Positions 1 to 7,252 of a stretch of DNA of 49,341 bases are shown piece after piece (position 1 is the stretch's first letter; every line of letters begins with the position of its first letter). Position numbers and translations under genes: made by a program. The DNA is from Clostridiaceae bacterium HSG29 (GTDB lineage: Bacteria > Bacillota > Clostridia > Peptostreptococcales > Acidaminobacteraceae): assembly GCA_030377915.1 (NCBI GenBank), contig JAUCFZ010000004.1, positions 1 through 49,341 on the forward strand, read 5' to 3'. The notes beneath the pieces were generated by a model that saw nothing but the letters and a program-made list of their open reading frames with translations, ran no database searches and was not told where the DNA came from.

Positions 1-2
1 AT

Positions 3-350
3 TTAGTATTATTAATATTTCAAAATAGAAACGAATTTGTTTTTAACGGATTTATCGTTTTTTCTATTTTTATTTTAACAATTTGTGTTTTTCCAATTTT
101 AAAATTTACTATTAGAAAAAATTTAATAGACAAAAAAAATGGAATAAATATTATAGGCAAATTATCTTTTATCTTAATTAGTTTTTTTATTCTCAATATG
201 ATCGTATATAGAAGTAATATTTTTAACGAGATTAATTTTTATATTAATAAAAATATATTTCTTATTATTGCAGCAACTATTATAGCAATAATTCAAATAT
301 TTTTAAAATTATATAAATTTCAAATAATAAATGAAATAAAAACTAAATAG
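3..350 (+). CDS. Membrane protein, 5'-truncated by the window edge
   Basis: Frame 3 is open from the first bases of the window to a TAG at 348-350, giving 115 codons with no start visible, so the true gene begins upstream. The residues are strongly hydrophobic with two or three likely membrane segments (around residues 15-37, 52-66 and 85-103) separated by short Lys/Asn-rich turns, and the end is basic (…EIKTK). I do not recognise a family. A long inverted repeat followed by eight T residues lies just downstream (361-441) and could end this transcript. Codon use and A+T richness match the neighbours, but such a short hydrophobic open frame remains moderately uncertain. Confidence 0.5.
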   Translation, partial: LVLLIFQNRNEFVFNGFIVFSIFILTICVFPILKFTIRKNLIDKKNGINIIGKLSFILISFFILNMIVYRSNIFNEINFYINKNIFLIIAATIIAIIQIFLKLYKFQIINEIKTK

Positions 351-360
351 TCATATATAG

Positions 361-441
361 GCGCATATAGACGCAAATACAGCAAATAGTTGATGGGTAA
401 TACGAATAATTATTTTGTTTGCGCATATATGCGTTTTTTTT
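361..441 (+). terminator. Imperfect long-armed inverted repeat with T-run
   Basis: Arms 361-377 and 418-434 are 17 bases each and complementary apart from three positions; the 3' arm runs into T8 (434-441). The 40-base loop is large for an intrinsic terminator. The core 'gcgcatata' element appears in both arms, and 'cgcatatatgcg' in the second arm is itself palindromic, so it could alternatively be a protein-binding dyad. Confidence 0.45.
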
Positions 442-491
442 CATCTCATTTAACTGTTCTTTAAATGTATATTTTCGGTATAGTTGAGAAT

Positions 492-522
492 ATAAAAAAT
501 CCAACAATAATTTGCTGGATTT
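492..522 (-). terminator. Intrinsic terminator of the 536-862 gene
   Basis: On the minus strand an 11-bp stem (arms 512-522 and 497-507, one G·U pair) with a 4-base loop is followed by a T-run (complement of the A-run at 494-499). It lies 14 bases after the stop codon of the minus-strand gene at 536. Confidence 0.8.
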
Positions 523-535
523 AATTGTTTTATAT

Positions 536-862
536 TTAATTCTTATTTCTTCTCTTTTTATAAACTATAACATTTACAGGAATCACAATTATGAAATGTA
601 CAATAATACCATACAACTTCTGTCCTAAAAATCCTAGTATGAATATTGTTCCAGTTACATAAAACCCAAATATTTTTAAAATTAATATCAATAATATAAT
701 AACTAAATAACCACTTATTTTCGATAATTTTCTAATTATTTTATTATCATATAATTCATTAACATCTTTCTCATTTGTATCCTTGTACATTTTAAAAACG
801 CCTAAAAGTCCATTTGCTAACATATACAAAATTATTATCATAACATTTGTCGCATTAAACAT
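536..862 (-). CDS. Small integral membrane protein of unknown family
   Basis: This 108-residue protein starts at ATG 860-862 behind a good AAGGAGAAT ribosome binding site. It has a hydrophobic N-terminus (about residues 5-24), a charged loop (KMYKDTNEKDVNELYDNK), and two further hydrophobic segments (about 50-70 and 75-100), ending in a basic KKRRNKN tail that suggests a cytoplasmic C-terminus. I do not recognise the family. It is a single-gene unit: a hairpin with T-run lies immediately after its stop, and the next gene upstream on the same strand (UPF0316) ends 63 bases away. No catalytic motif is visible. Confidence 0.7.
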   Translation of the reverse strand: MFNATNVMIIILYMLANGLLGVFKMYKDTNEKDVNELYDNKIIRKLSKISGYLVIILLILILKIFGFYVTGTIFILGFLGQKLYGIIVHFIIVIPVNVIVYKKRRNKN

Positions 863-925
863 ATTATTCTCCTTAATATTTTTTATCTACTATATTATAA
901 TAACATTTTTTTGGTAATATTTAAA

Positions 926-1432
926 TTATTTTCTTATTCCATATCCACCATATACAGGTTTAATATCTGTAGTTGTAATAACTGCATTTTTTTGGCTGTT
1001 AGTAATCGTATTTACTACTCTTTTAACATTTTTTCTTTTTACAAACAATGAAAGAATTTGTCTTGGTGTAGTTTTACCTTCAGCTTTTGTTACTGTTACT
1101 GCATATCCATCATTACGAAGTTTATCAACTAAATCATTACCATGGTGTTCTTTTACAATTACTTTTATTTCAGATAATCCTAAGCCTATTCTTTCTTCTA
1201 ATCTTGAACCAAAATAATTTCCTAATGAGAAGCCTAATGCATATGCAACTGCTTTCATTGGATCGTTTGCTAAATCACTTATTACATTACTTGCAATGAA
1301 GATCCAAATCATTACTTCAAAAAATCCAATTATAGCCCCTATTTTTCTTTCACCTTTTGTTATTAAAACTGTTCTTATTGTCATTAAAGATACTTCAACT
1401 ATTTTAGCTAATAATATTAATATATATATCAT
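926..1432 (-). CDS. UPF0316 / DUF2179 membrane protein
   Basis: 168 residues. Three membrane segments occupy roughly residues 1-85, including the family-typical stretch 'TIRTVLITKGERKIGAIIGF' and 'ALGFSLGNYFGSRLEERI'. The C-terminal ~60 residues (from about 107, 'IKVIVKEHHGNDLVDKLR') form the soluble DUF2179 domain, an alpha/beta module that in related proteins is thought to sit in the cytoplasm and may bind a ligand. The length matches the family. The start ATG has an AAGGAAGTG binding site, and a consensus-like promoter lies about 50 bases upstream. The exact function of this family is unknown; it is common in Bacillota. I am confident of the family, not of a role. Confidence 0.88.
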   Translation of the reverse strand: MIYILILLAKIVEVSLMTIRTVLITKGERKIGAIIGFFEVMIWIFIASNVISDLANDPMKAVAYALGFSLGNYFGSRLEERIGLGLSEIKVIVKEHHGNDLVDKLRNDGYAVTVTKAEGKTTPRQILSLFVKRKNVKRVVNTITNSQKNAVITTTDIKPVYGGYGIRK

Positions 1433-1484
1433 TTTTTCACTTCCTTTTTTATTTTTTTAATTATATTTTTTTCTAACTCAGATG

Positions 1485-1512
1485 ATTATACTACAGTTTT
1501 ATCATTTGTAAA
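1485..1512 (-). promoter_or_regulatory. Sigma-A-type promoter for the UPF0316 gene
   Basis: On the minus strand, TTTACA (1512-1507), a 16-base spacer, then a perfect TATAAT (1490-1485). The predicted start of transcription leaves a leader of about 45 bases before the ATG at 1432. Confidence 0.65.
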
Positions 1513-1650
1513 GCTTTATTTTACAATTTTTTTATAAAAATGTATTAAATTTTAATTGTTTACAAACGCCCTATTTTAAAGGGTTTTATTAGTTTATTAA
1601 AATATCGTTTTCTTAAATTTGATTTTTATTTTTTGAATTTACTATATCTC

Positions 1651-1679
1651 TTGAAAATAATCCTAAAATAAAATATAAT
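1651..1679 (+). promoter_or_regulatory. Sigma-A-type promoter for the recombinase gene
   Basis: TTGAAA (1651-1656), a 17-base spacer and TATAAT (1674-1679), 31 bases ahead of the ATG at 1711, whose ribosome binding site is TTGGAGTG. Confidence 0.7.
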
Positions 1680-1710
1680 TAAAGAAAGAAAATACGTTTG
1701 GAGTGATTAT

Positions 1711-2808
1711 ATGGATTATAAAGTTCATAATAAAACAGATATGCCTGACAATATTGTCGAAAATCAAAATAAGATTATTGATAAATCAATAGAAATACAA
1801 CATAGCCTACCCTTTTTCATGCGCGATTTTTTTATTTATTTAAAAAGCTCAGTGGCCATTAGTTCAAGACGTGCATATTTAACTGATATTTTATTTTTCT
1901 GTGAATATTTAGTTAATGAAACAGATTTAACTGATGAAACAAAAACTAAAAATATTAAAATAGAAACTTTTAATAATATGAAAGCTAGGGACATTAATTA
2001 TTTTTTAGGTGAATATTGTACTCGTTACTTTGTTGAAACAAAAAATTCTAAATATATTATGAAAAACAATAATAGAACTCTTTCAAGAAAAAGATCATCT
2101 TTAACAGTATTATTTAAATTTCTATATAGAAATGAACAAATTGAAAATAATATTACTGAAGGTTTAAATCCCATTAAACTTCCTAAATTGCAACCAGACG
2201 CAATTAAAAAACTTGAAATAGATGAAGTTGCTAAAATGTTAAAAGCTGTGGAAAATGGAGAAGGATTATCAGATAAGCAAAAACAATACTGGGAAAAAAC
2301 TAAGCATAGAGATAAAGCCATAATTATGCTTTTTGTAACATATGGTCTTAGATTATCTGAACTTCAACAATTAAATGTTGATTCATTTAGTTTTAAAAGA
2401 GGAACATTTAAAATTTATAGGAAAAGAGATAAAATCGTTGATATGCCAATTAATAAATCAGTTGAGAAATCAATTAAAACATATCTTAATATGGAAAGAA
2501 ATACAAACACTGCTGAAACAGCACTTTTTTTATCATTACAAAATCAAAGAATGTCTACTAGAGCAATTAGAAAACTTATTAAAAAATATACTGCTATTGG
2601 AATGGAAACTTCATATGAAAATGGTTATAGTCCTCATAAATTAAGAGCTACTGCTGCTACATCGCTTCTTGAACACGGTTTTTCAATTTATGATGTAAAA
2701 TCACTACTAGATCATGATAATGTAACTACAACACAACTTTATGCTTCACATAGAAAAAATGCAAAGAGAAATATTATCAAAAATTTTGAACTTGATGATG
2801 AATATTAA
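1711..2808 (+). CDS. Tyrosine recombinase, XerS-like
   Basis: 365 residues with the layout of Xer-type site-specific recombinases: an N-terminal SAM-like core-binding domain (about 35-150) and a C-terminal catalytic domain (about 165-355). The catalytic set is complete: Arg214 in 'YGLRLSEL', a Lys at 238 or 241 in the beta-hairpin, His309-x-x-Arg312 in 'PHKLRATAATSLLEHG', His335 in 'LLDHDNVTTTQLY' and nucleophile Tyr344. Length, the long insert before the catalytic domain and phrases such as 'RDKAIIMLFVTYGLRLSE' and 'ETALFLSL' recall the single-recombinase XerS of streptococci, which resolves chromosome dimers, rather than XerC/D (~300 residues). No excisionase, integrase partner or attachment site is visible nearby, so a housekeeping role is more likely than a mobile-element one. 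Confidence 0.85.
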   Translation: MDYKVHNKTDMPDNIVENQNKIIDKSIEIQHSLPFFMRDFFIYLKSSVAISSRRAYLTDILFFCEYLVNETDLTDETKTKNIKIETFNNMKARDINYFLGEYCTRYFVETKNSKYIMKNNNRTLSRKRSSLTVLFKFLYRNEQIENNITEGLNPIKLPKLQPDAIKKLEIDEVAKMLKAVENGEGLSDKQKQYWEKTKHRDKAIIMLFVTYGLRLSELQQLNVDSFSFKRGTFKIYRKRDKIVDMPINKSVEKSIKTYLNMERNTNTAETALFLSLQNQRMSTRAIRKLIKKYTAIGMETSYENGYSPHKLRATAATSLLEHGFSIYDVKSLLDHDNVTTTQLYASHRKNAKRNIIKNFELDDEY

Positions 2809-2850
2809 AATAGCCATATCTTGTGAACCACACCCCCTTGTATAACATAC

Positions 2851-2887
2851 AAAAAATAAGCTACTATGCAATATATTTAGTAGCTTA
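2851..2887 (-). terminator. Intrinsic terminator (minus strand; possibly bidirectional)
   Basis: Perfect 10-bp stem, arms 2857-2866 and 2878-2887, with an 11-base loop. On the minus strand it is followed by six T residues (2856-2851), ending the LRR lipoprotein transcript; on the plus strand a weaker T-rich tail follows and may serve the converging recombinase gene. Confidence 0.8.
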
Positions 2888-2905
2888 CTTTTAATATAAT
2901 TATGT

Positions 2906-3841
2906 TTATTCATGATACTCTACAGAAACACCTGTATCAATAAGTTTTTTAATTTCATTTTTATTTATTTTTGGTGCTGCAATTTCTTCATAAAGTTTAA
3001 CATAAGCTAAATTGTCAATTTCAAATAAAGGACCTATATCTTCAAAAACATTATAAGATAAAGTCAAAATTTTTAAATTATTACATGATGCTAAAGGAGT
3101 AATATCTGAAATTAAGTTACCTTGTAAATTCAGTTCTGATAAACTTTTTTTATTTTCTAAAGCAAAAATATTATCTATTTTATTATTTGCTAGATTTACA
3201 GTCTCTAAATCATTCATATTCTCTAAAAAATCTATTGAATTTAATGAAGTCCTCATAATAGTAAGTTTGTTTATACTAGAAACACCTGCTAAAAAATTAA
3301 AATCAGATACATTTGATTCGATAAAACTAACCGATTCTAACATTGGAGTTTTAAAATCTATTATATTAGTGTCCTCAATTGTTGAATATGACATACTAAA
3401 GTAATTCATTTTTTCATTATTGGCTATACAATTTATGTCCTTTAACTTTCCGTATCGATATGAAAAATTTTCGAGATTTGAAGCATATTCTAAACCGTCA
3501 AGTTCATAAACAGGGTAATCCTCATAATTGATATTTATCCTATAAATTTCTTGCATATCCGAAATTGTAATATCTCCCGTCTCTTTATTAATAGTTTCTC
3601 GTATTAATTGTTCAAGTGCACTATCCTTAATATATACTATTTTATCGGATTCATTATCAACAACATTATCTTCTACCTCTACTTCATCAATATCATTTGA
3701 AGTTTCATCAATTTCTTGATTTTTTTCAATTTCAATATTATTAACCTCTTTTTCATTTTGTTTTTCTTTAGCACAACCTAATATCATAAAGATTACTATA
3801 AATGTCACTATAATTATTAACGAAAATTTTATTTTCTTCAA
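2906..3841 (-). CDS. Leucine-rich-repeat lipoprotein
   Basis: 311 residues beginning with a lipoprotein signal peptide (lysines, hydrophobic core, lipobox 'MILGC' at about 19-23), then an acidic Glu/Asp/Asn-rich linker to about residue 68. From about 115 onward there are internalin-like leucine-rich repeats, e.g. 'LETVNLANNKIDNIFALEN', 'LSELNLQGNLISDITPLAS', 'LKILTLSYNVFEDIGPLFE'. The protein should be anchored on the outer face of the membrane and bind another protein. Translation seems to start at TTG (3839-3841), because a strong GGAGGT lies 7 bases upstream and no nearby ATG fits. It is the last gene of the ABC transporter/propeller/repeat-protein operon, 18 bases after the stop of the repeat protein, so it may act with that protein (partner, chaperone or immunity function are inferences). 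Confidence 0.8.
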   Translation of the reverse strand: MKKIKFSLIIIVTFIVIFMILGCAKEKQNEKEVNNIEIEKNQEIDETSNDIDEVEVEDNVVDNESDKIVYIKDSALEQLIRETINKETGDITISDMQEIYRININYEDYPVYELDGLEYASNLENFSYRYGKLKDINCIANNEKMNYFSMSYSTIEDTNIIDFKTPMLESVSFIESNVSDFNFLAGVSSINKLTIMRTSLNSIDFLENMNDLETVNLANNKIDNIFALENKKSLSELNLQGNLISDITPLASCNNLKILTLSYNVFEDIGPLFEIDNLAYVKLYEEIAAPKINKNEIKKLIDTGVSVEYHE

Positions 3842-3859
3842 AATAATTACCTCCTTTTT

Positions 3860-5101
3860 TTAATATATTTTAAGAAATTCGAATCTTGATGTTACTTTGG
3901 TTGCAAAATCTTCCATATTTCTAAATCCTAGTTGTTGAATTTTTGCTTCTCGTAAAGCAGGTGCTAGATTTCTATTCGAAATTGCTTTAAGTCCATCTTC
4001 CATAGCTTTGGACATTTTTGGAACTACTTTACCCATATCTCTATAACCATTTTCAAGTTTCCCTAATAAATCTCCAGCTTTATTAAGTTGCTCTAATGCC
4101 TCTGATTGAGAATGAACATTGCCAAGACTCCATGGCTCTGCAAATTTATGATTTTCTGCCATACTTAGTTGTGTTGGATCAAGTAATTCTCCAATACCAG
4201 CTTCTACTTGCTCTTTAGGAGACAATATTTTATCAATTCCATCTACTCTAGCAGTTGGTGCTTCACCAGCTAACTGAGCTGTTCGTTCAGTACTAAATTC
4301 ACGAATTGCTTCTTGATGTGAAACACTTGTTGGCATTTCACCTTGTCTTTGACCCCACTGTCTTATCTGCTCATCTGGTGTCATTTTATCCCAATTCGCA
4401 TCTGGATATAAATCTTTTGCCTTATCAGTTGTAAAACCACTTTTATCTGCATATTTTTGATAATAAAGATCTTCAAAATCTTTATGAGGAATTTCTTCCC
4501 ATTGTCCAGTAGCTTCATTAAATTTCTGAACAGTGAAATCATTATCAGCATTAATACTATCAGGAATTCGACAGTTATCAGGACTTTTATCATTTGGGTA
4601 ATAAATATTATCTGCCTGTTTTAAATCATCAACTTTTCCTTTACCTGGTGTTCTTATTTCTTTTATTCTTAATTCAGAATCTTTATACTTAGCATTTTTA
4701 CTTAAATCATCAATCATATCGTCATATGAACCTCTTTGTACATCTTTCAATGTTTTATTATATTCTTTTACAAAATCTTTAGGTATATCAGGAGTTTTTC
4801 CTGCATCAGCTATTTTTTCCCCTTGTGCAGCTCTTGTATCAATACTTCCTCTTGAATTAATTACATCATCTTTTTTAATACCCTTCTTAGCATTGACATC
4901 ATCAATCATTTTTTGTGTATTATCTTTCGCATTTCCCAAAGCTTCATCATATTCTCTTTGAGCTTTTACTAATTCATCTTTCTTACCCGGTGGTAAATCA
5001 TCCATATCTTTTATCTCATTTTTAACTCTATTTTCAGCAGTTTCTTGTGAAGCTCGTTGACCTGTTTCTTCAGTAGCTTCTTTTGTACCTCGTTCTCCCA
5101 C
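3860..5101 (-). CDS. C-terminal part of the frameshifted ERGTKE-repeat protein
   Basis: Open frame of 413 residues beginning inside the 36-bp repeats (first codon GTG, with no ribosome binding site, so an independent start is unlikely). It opens with two more repeat units (…GERGTKEATEE…) and continues the preceding 5134-7224 frame if one base is restored at 5143/5144. After the repeats come a charged helical stretch (about 30-75), a soluble region rich in Asp, Lys and Gly (about 90-215) and a C-terminal block (about 225-413) with 'PTSVSHQEAIREFSTER' and 'AENHKFAEPWSLGNVHSQ'. I recognise no named domain. The size, the hydrophilic nature and the place at the end of a membrane-anchored repeat protein recall the variable C-terminal module of polymorphic toxins, but no catalytic motif supports that firmly. 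Confidence 0.6.
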   Translation of the reverse strand: MGERGTKEATEETGQRASQETAENRVKNEIKDMDDLPPGKKDELVKAQREYDEALGNAKDNTQKMIDDVNAKKGIKKDDVINSRGSIDTRAAQGEKIADAGKTPDIPKDFVKEYNKTLKDVQRGSYDDMIDDLSKNAKYKDSELRIKEIRTPGKGKVDDLKQADNIYYPNDKSPDNCRIPDSINADNDFTVQKFNEATGQWEEIPHKDFEDLYYQKYADKSGFTTDKAKDLYPDANWDKMTPDEQIRQWGQRQGEMPTSVSHQEAIREFSTERTAQLAGEAPTARVDGIDKILSPKEQVEAGIGELLDPTQLSMAENHKFAEPWSLGNVHSQSEALEQLNKAGDLLGKLENGYRDMGKVVPKMSKAMEDGLKAISNRNLAPALREAKIQQLGFRNMEDFATKVTSRFEFLKIY

Positions 5102-5494
5102 TTCTTCAGTAGCTTCTTTTGTACCTCGTTCTCCTACTTCCTCACTGCTTCTTTTGTACCTCTTTCTCCTACTTCTTCAGTGACTTCTTTCGTTCCACGT
5201 TCTCCCACTTCTTCAGTGACTTCTTTTGTACCTCTTTCTCCTACTTCTTCTGTAACTTCTTTTGTTCCTCTTTCTCCTACTTCCTCTACTACCTCTTTTG
5301 TACCTCGTTCTCCTACTTCCTCTACTGCTTCTTTTGTACCTCTTTCTCCTACTTCCTCTACTGCTTCTTTTGTTCCTCTTTCAGCTACTTCCTCTACTGC
5401 TTCTTTTGTTCCTCTTTCAGCTACTTCCTCTACTACTTCTTTTGTTCCTCTTTCAACAACTTCCTCTACCACTTCTTTTGTTCCGCGTTCAGCT
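5064..5494 (-). repeat. Twelve tandem 36-bp coding repeats (12-residue ERGTKE units)
   Basis: Contiguous units with boundaries at 5064, 5100, 5136, 5171, 5207, 5243, 5279, 5315, 5351, 5387, 5423 and 5459. Each encodes a variant of (A/G/V)ERGTKE(A/V)(V/T)EEV, expected to form a long charged alpha-helix or coiled coil. Every unit is 36 bases except 5136-5170, which is 35: a T present in sister units (acttcctcTactgct) is missing after position 5143. That single-base deficit shifts the frame and creates the TAG at 5134-5136. Units at one end share GTACCTCGTTCTCC spelling and those at the other share GTTCCTCTTTCAGC, which suggests local duplication. Confidence 0.93.
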
Positions 5495-7224
5495 ATTTCT
5501 TCAACACCTTCTTTGATTACTGTTTTAACACCTAATTTTACACCTTGCTCAGCAACTTCTGTTGCAATATTAACAAGTCCAAATCCAACTAAAATTTCTG
5601 CTACATCCATTGTAGCAAATGGAACATTAAGCATTCTTTCTCCAAGACCTTTATTAGGATCAATAATATTTTTTATACTATCTGCTGGTGAAAGAGCTTT
5701 AATAATTTCATATGCAGCTCTTGGATCATTTTTGATTTTATTTAAAAAATTCTCCACTGCTACTGATGCTTTACCGGTTAATGTTCCGCCTTTTTCAATA
5801 ATTTCTATAGCATTATTAACATATGCTTCAGGATCGTTATAAAATTCTTGTAATTCATCTTTAATCCACTCTGCAGCATATTCGCCAGATACCAATCCAT
5901 TTATATCCTTAATCATTCCCTCAGCTGTATCTAAAACTACTTCTGTTGTAACATTTTCATCTATCCACTCAGAAACTTCTTCTTTTATTTGGAAACCTTT
6001 ATCAAAAAAATCAGTCATTTCTTTGTCTATATTTTCTTTAGTTTGTTTGATTAAATGACAACCAGTAAATAAATCTACTGTTAAATCTTTAATCCCTACA
6101 ACAGTTTCAATACCAACATAAGCAACATCTTCCCCTAAAGCTGCACCCATTCCAGATCCATAATTCCAGTTGCCTTTTACATCCAAATTTCCTCCTAAAG
6201 CACCTATTGTAACTCCTAATAAACCACCCGCAACAGAGAAAAGACCTGATACAGCACTAGTAATAAATACACCAACAGAACCTGCAGATCCAACATAAGT
6301 AGATACAGATTTTCCGCCTTCACTCCATCCGCCATTATCAGCAAAAACTATCCCTGTTAATCTTTGTGCCATTAATGCAAAAACAATAAAAAACATTGCA
6401 CTTTTAACTGCTTTCTTAGAAATTTTATTGTAAGTTAAAAGTACTGTTAATGCAATAAACACAATCATCAAAATAATTGAAATTAAACGTGCTCTATTTA
6501 TAGGTATCAAAGCTAATATTATCATTCCTAATAACATCGAAAAAGTCATAATACCTACATACTCTTTATTTAAAGGTTGAATTCCTTTTTTCCGTTTAAA
6601 TAATCTATGAAAATCATTCCAAAAAGCTAATGAAACTGCAAAAACTAATGATTTTTCTTTTGATGCATATTCAAAGAAAATAGTTATTGCTAATGTTATA
6701 AATAATATATTATTTTTTGCAAATATACCTAAAATCATTACTAATCCCATTGAAAAAAACATCAACGGTCCAATAACATTTTTTGAACCTAAAATACAAT
6801 TTTTAGTCCAAGGTATTGTACCAAAAACTTCTTTAAAAAATTTCTTTATTCCACCATTTCTAATTCTAGAATAAATCAAAGTAAGCGCATAAGTTAAAAC
6901 AAAACTCATAACATTAAATGCCACTTCATTTCCACCTGTATTAATTACATCGCTCCAGAATTTCCCGGAATTCAATTTAATTAATCCTATCCCTTCATTC
7001 TTCACTGCAATTGAATAAACACTAAAACTTGTAACAACAAAAAATGAAATAATACTTCTTATTAAAATAGATTTCCACATCTTTGGGATACTTTGTATTA
7101 TACCTTTTATTATACTAATAATTAAACCAAATACAGATAAAGGTTTATTAGCTTTTTTTTCTTTTTTTAACTTTTTCTTTTCTTCTTTTAACTTTTTCTT
7201 TTCTTCTTTATGTCTCTTGCTCAT
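5134..7224 (-). CDS. Multi-pass membrane protein with ERGTKE repeats (N-terminal part; frame broken in the repeats)
   Basis: 696 residues from ATG 7222-7224, chosen because GGGAGGGG lies directly upstream (a GTG 24 bases earlier lacks one). Layout: a very basic N-terminal coiled region (KEEKKKLKEEKKKLKKEKK, about 4-28); about eight hydrophobic segments between residues 35 and 295; a Gly/Ala/Ser-rich region (about 300-370) around 'NGGWSEGGKS'; an acidic helical region (about 380-540); a hydrophobic 'FATMDVAEILVGFGLVNIA' stretch; then the ERGTKE repeats. It ends at a TAG created by a one-base deficit inside the repeats; otherwise the frame would continue through 3860-5101 as a protein of about 1,115 residues. 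It follows the propeller gene by 28 bases in the same operon. Family not recognised; a scaffold or secreted-effector-like protein is only an inference. Confidence 0.75.
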   Translation of the reverse strand: MSKRHKEEKKKLKEEKKKLKKEKKANKPLSVFGLIISIIKGIIQSIPKMWKSILIRSIISFFVVTSFSVYSIAVKNEGIGLIKLNSGKFWSDVINTGGNEVAFNVMSFVLTYALTLIYSRIRNGGIKKFFKEVFGTIPWTKNCILGSKNVIGPLMFFSMGLVMILGIFAKNNILFITLAITIFFEYASKEKSLVFAVSLAFWNDFHRLFKRKKGIQPLNKEYVGIMTFSMLLGMIILALIPINRARLISIILMIVFIALTVLLTYNKISKKAVKSAMFFIVFALMAQRLTGIVFADNGGWSEGGKSVSTYVGSAGSVGVFITSAVSGLFSVAGGLLGVTIGALGGNLDVKGNWNYGSGMGAALGEDVAYVGIETVVGIKDLTVDLFTGCHLIKQTKENIDKEMTDFFDKGFQIKEEVSEWIDENVTTEVVLDTAEGMIKDINGLVSGEYAAEWIKDELQEFYNDPEAYVNNAIEIIEKGGTLTGKASVAVENFLNKIKNDPRAAYEIIKALSPADSIKNIIDPNKGLGERMLNVPFATMDVAEILVGFGLVNIATEVAEQGVKLGVKTVIKEGVEEIAERGTKEVVEEVVERGTKEVVEEVAERGTKEAVEEVAERGTKEAVEEVGERGTKEAVEEVGERGTKEVVEEVGERGTKEVTEEVGERGTKEVTEEVGERGTKEVTEEVGERGTKEAVRK

Positions 7225-7252
7225 GCCATCCCCTCCCATTATATACACTAGA

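Noticed and set aside
926-1432. Plus-strand ORFs overlapping minus-strand genes (such as 1087-1299, 2375-2644, 32553-32753).
   Set aside because: They lie opposite or out of frame with well-supported genes, have no ribosome binding site and show biased hydrophobic or Gln/Leu-rich composition.
1567-1590. Small CCCT…AGGG hairpin upstream of the recombinase gene.
   Set aside because: The stem is only about 4-5 bp, there is no gene ending before it on the plus strand and the T-run is poor.
5064-5494. 36-bp periodicity that could suggest a CRISPR array.
   Set aside because: The units are contiguous without spacers, vary by synonymous and conservative changes and stay in a coding frame, so they are protein-coding repeats.
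5057-5842. Long plus-strand open frames (up to 261 residues rich in Phe, Ser, Pro and Leu) opposite the repeat tract.
   Set aside because: They are mirror translations of the ERGTKE repeats on the other strand, with low-complexity composition and no ribosome binding site.
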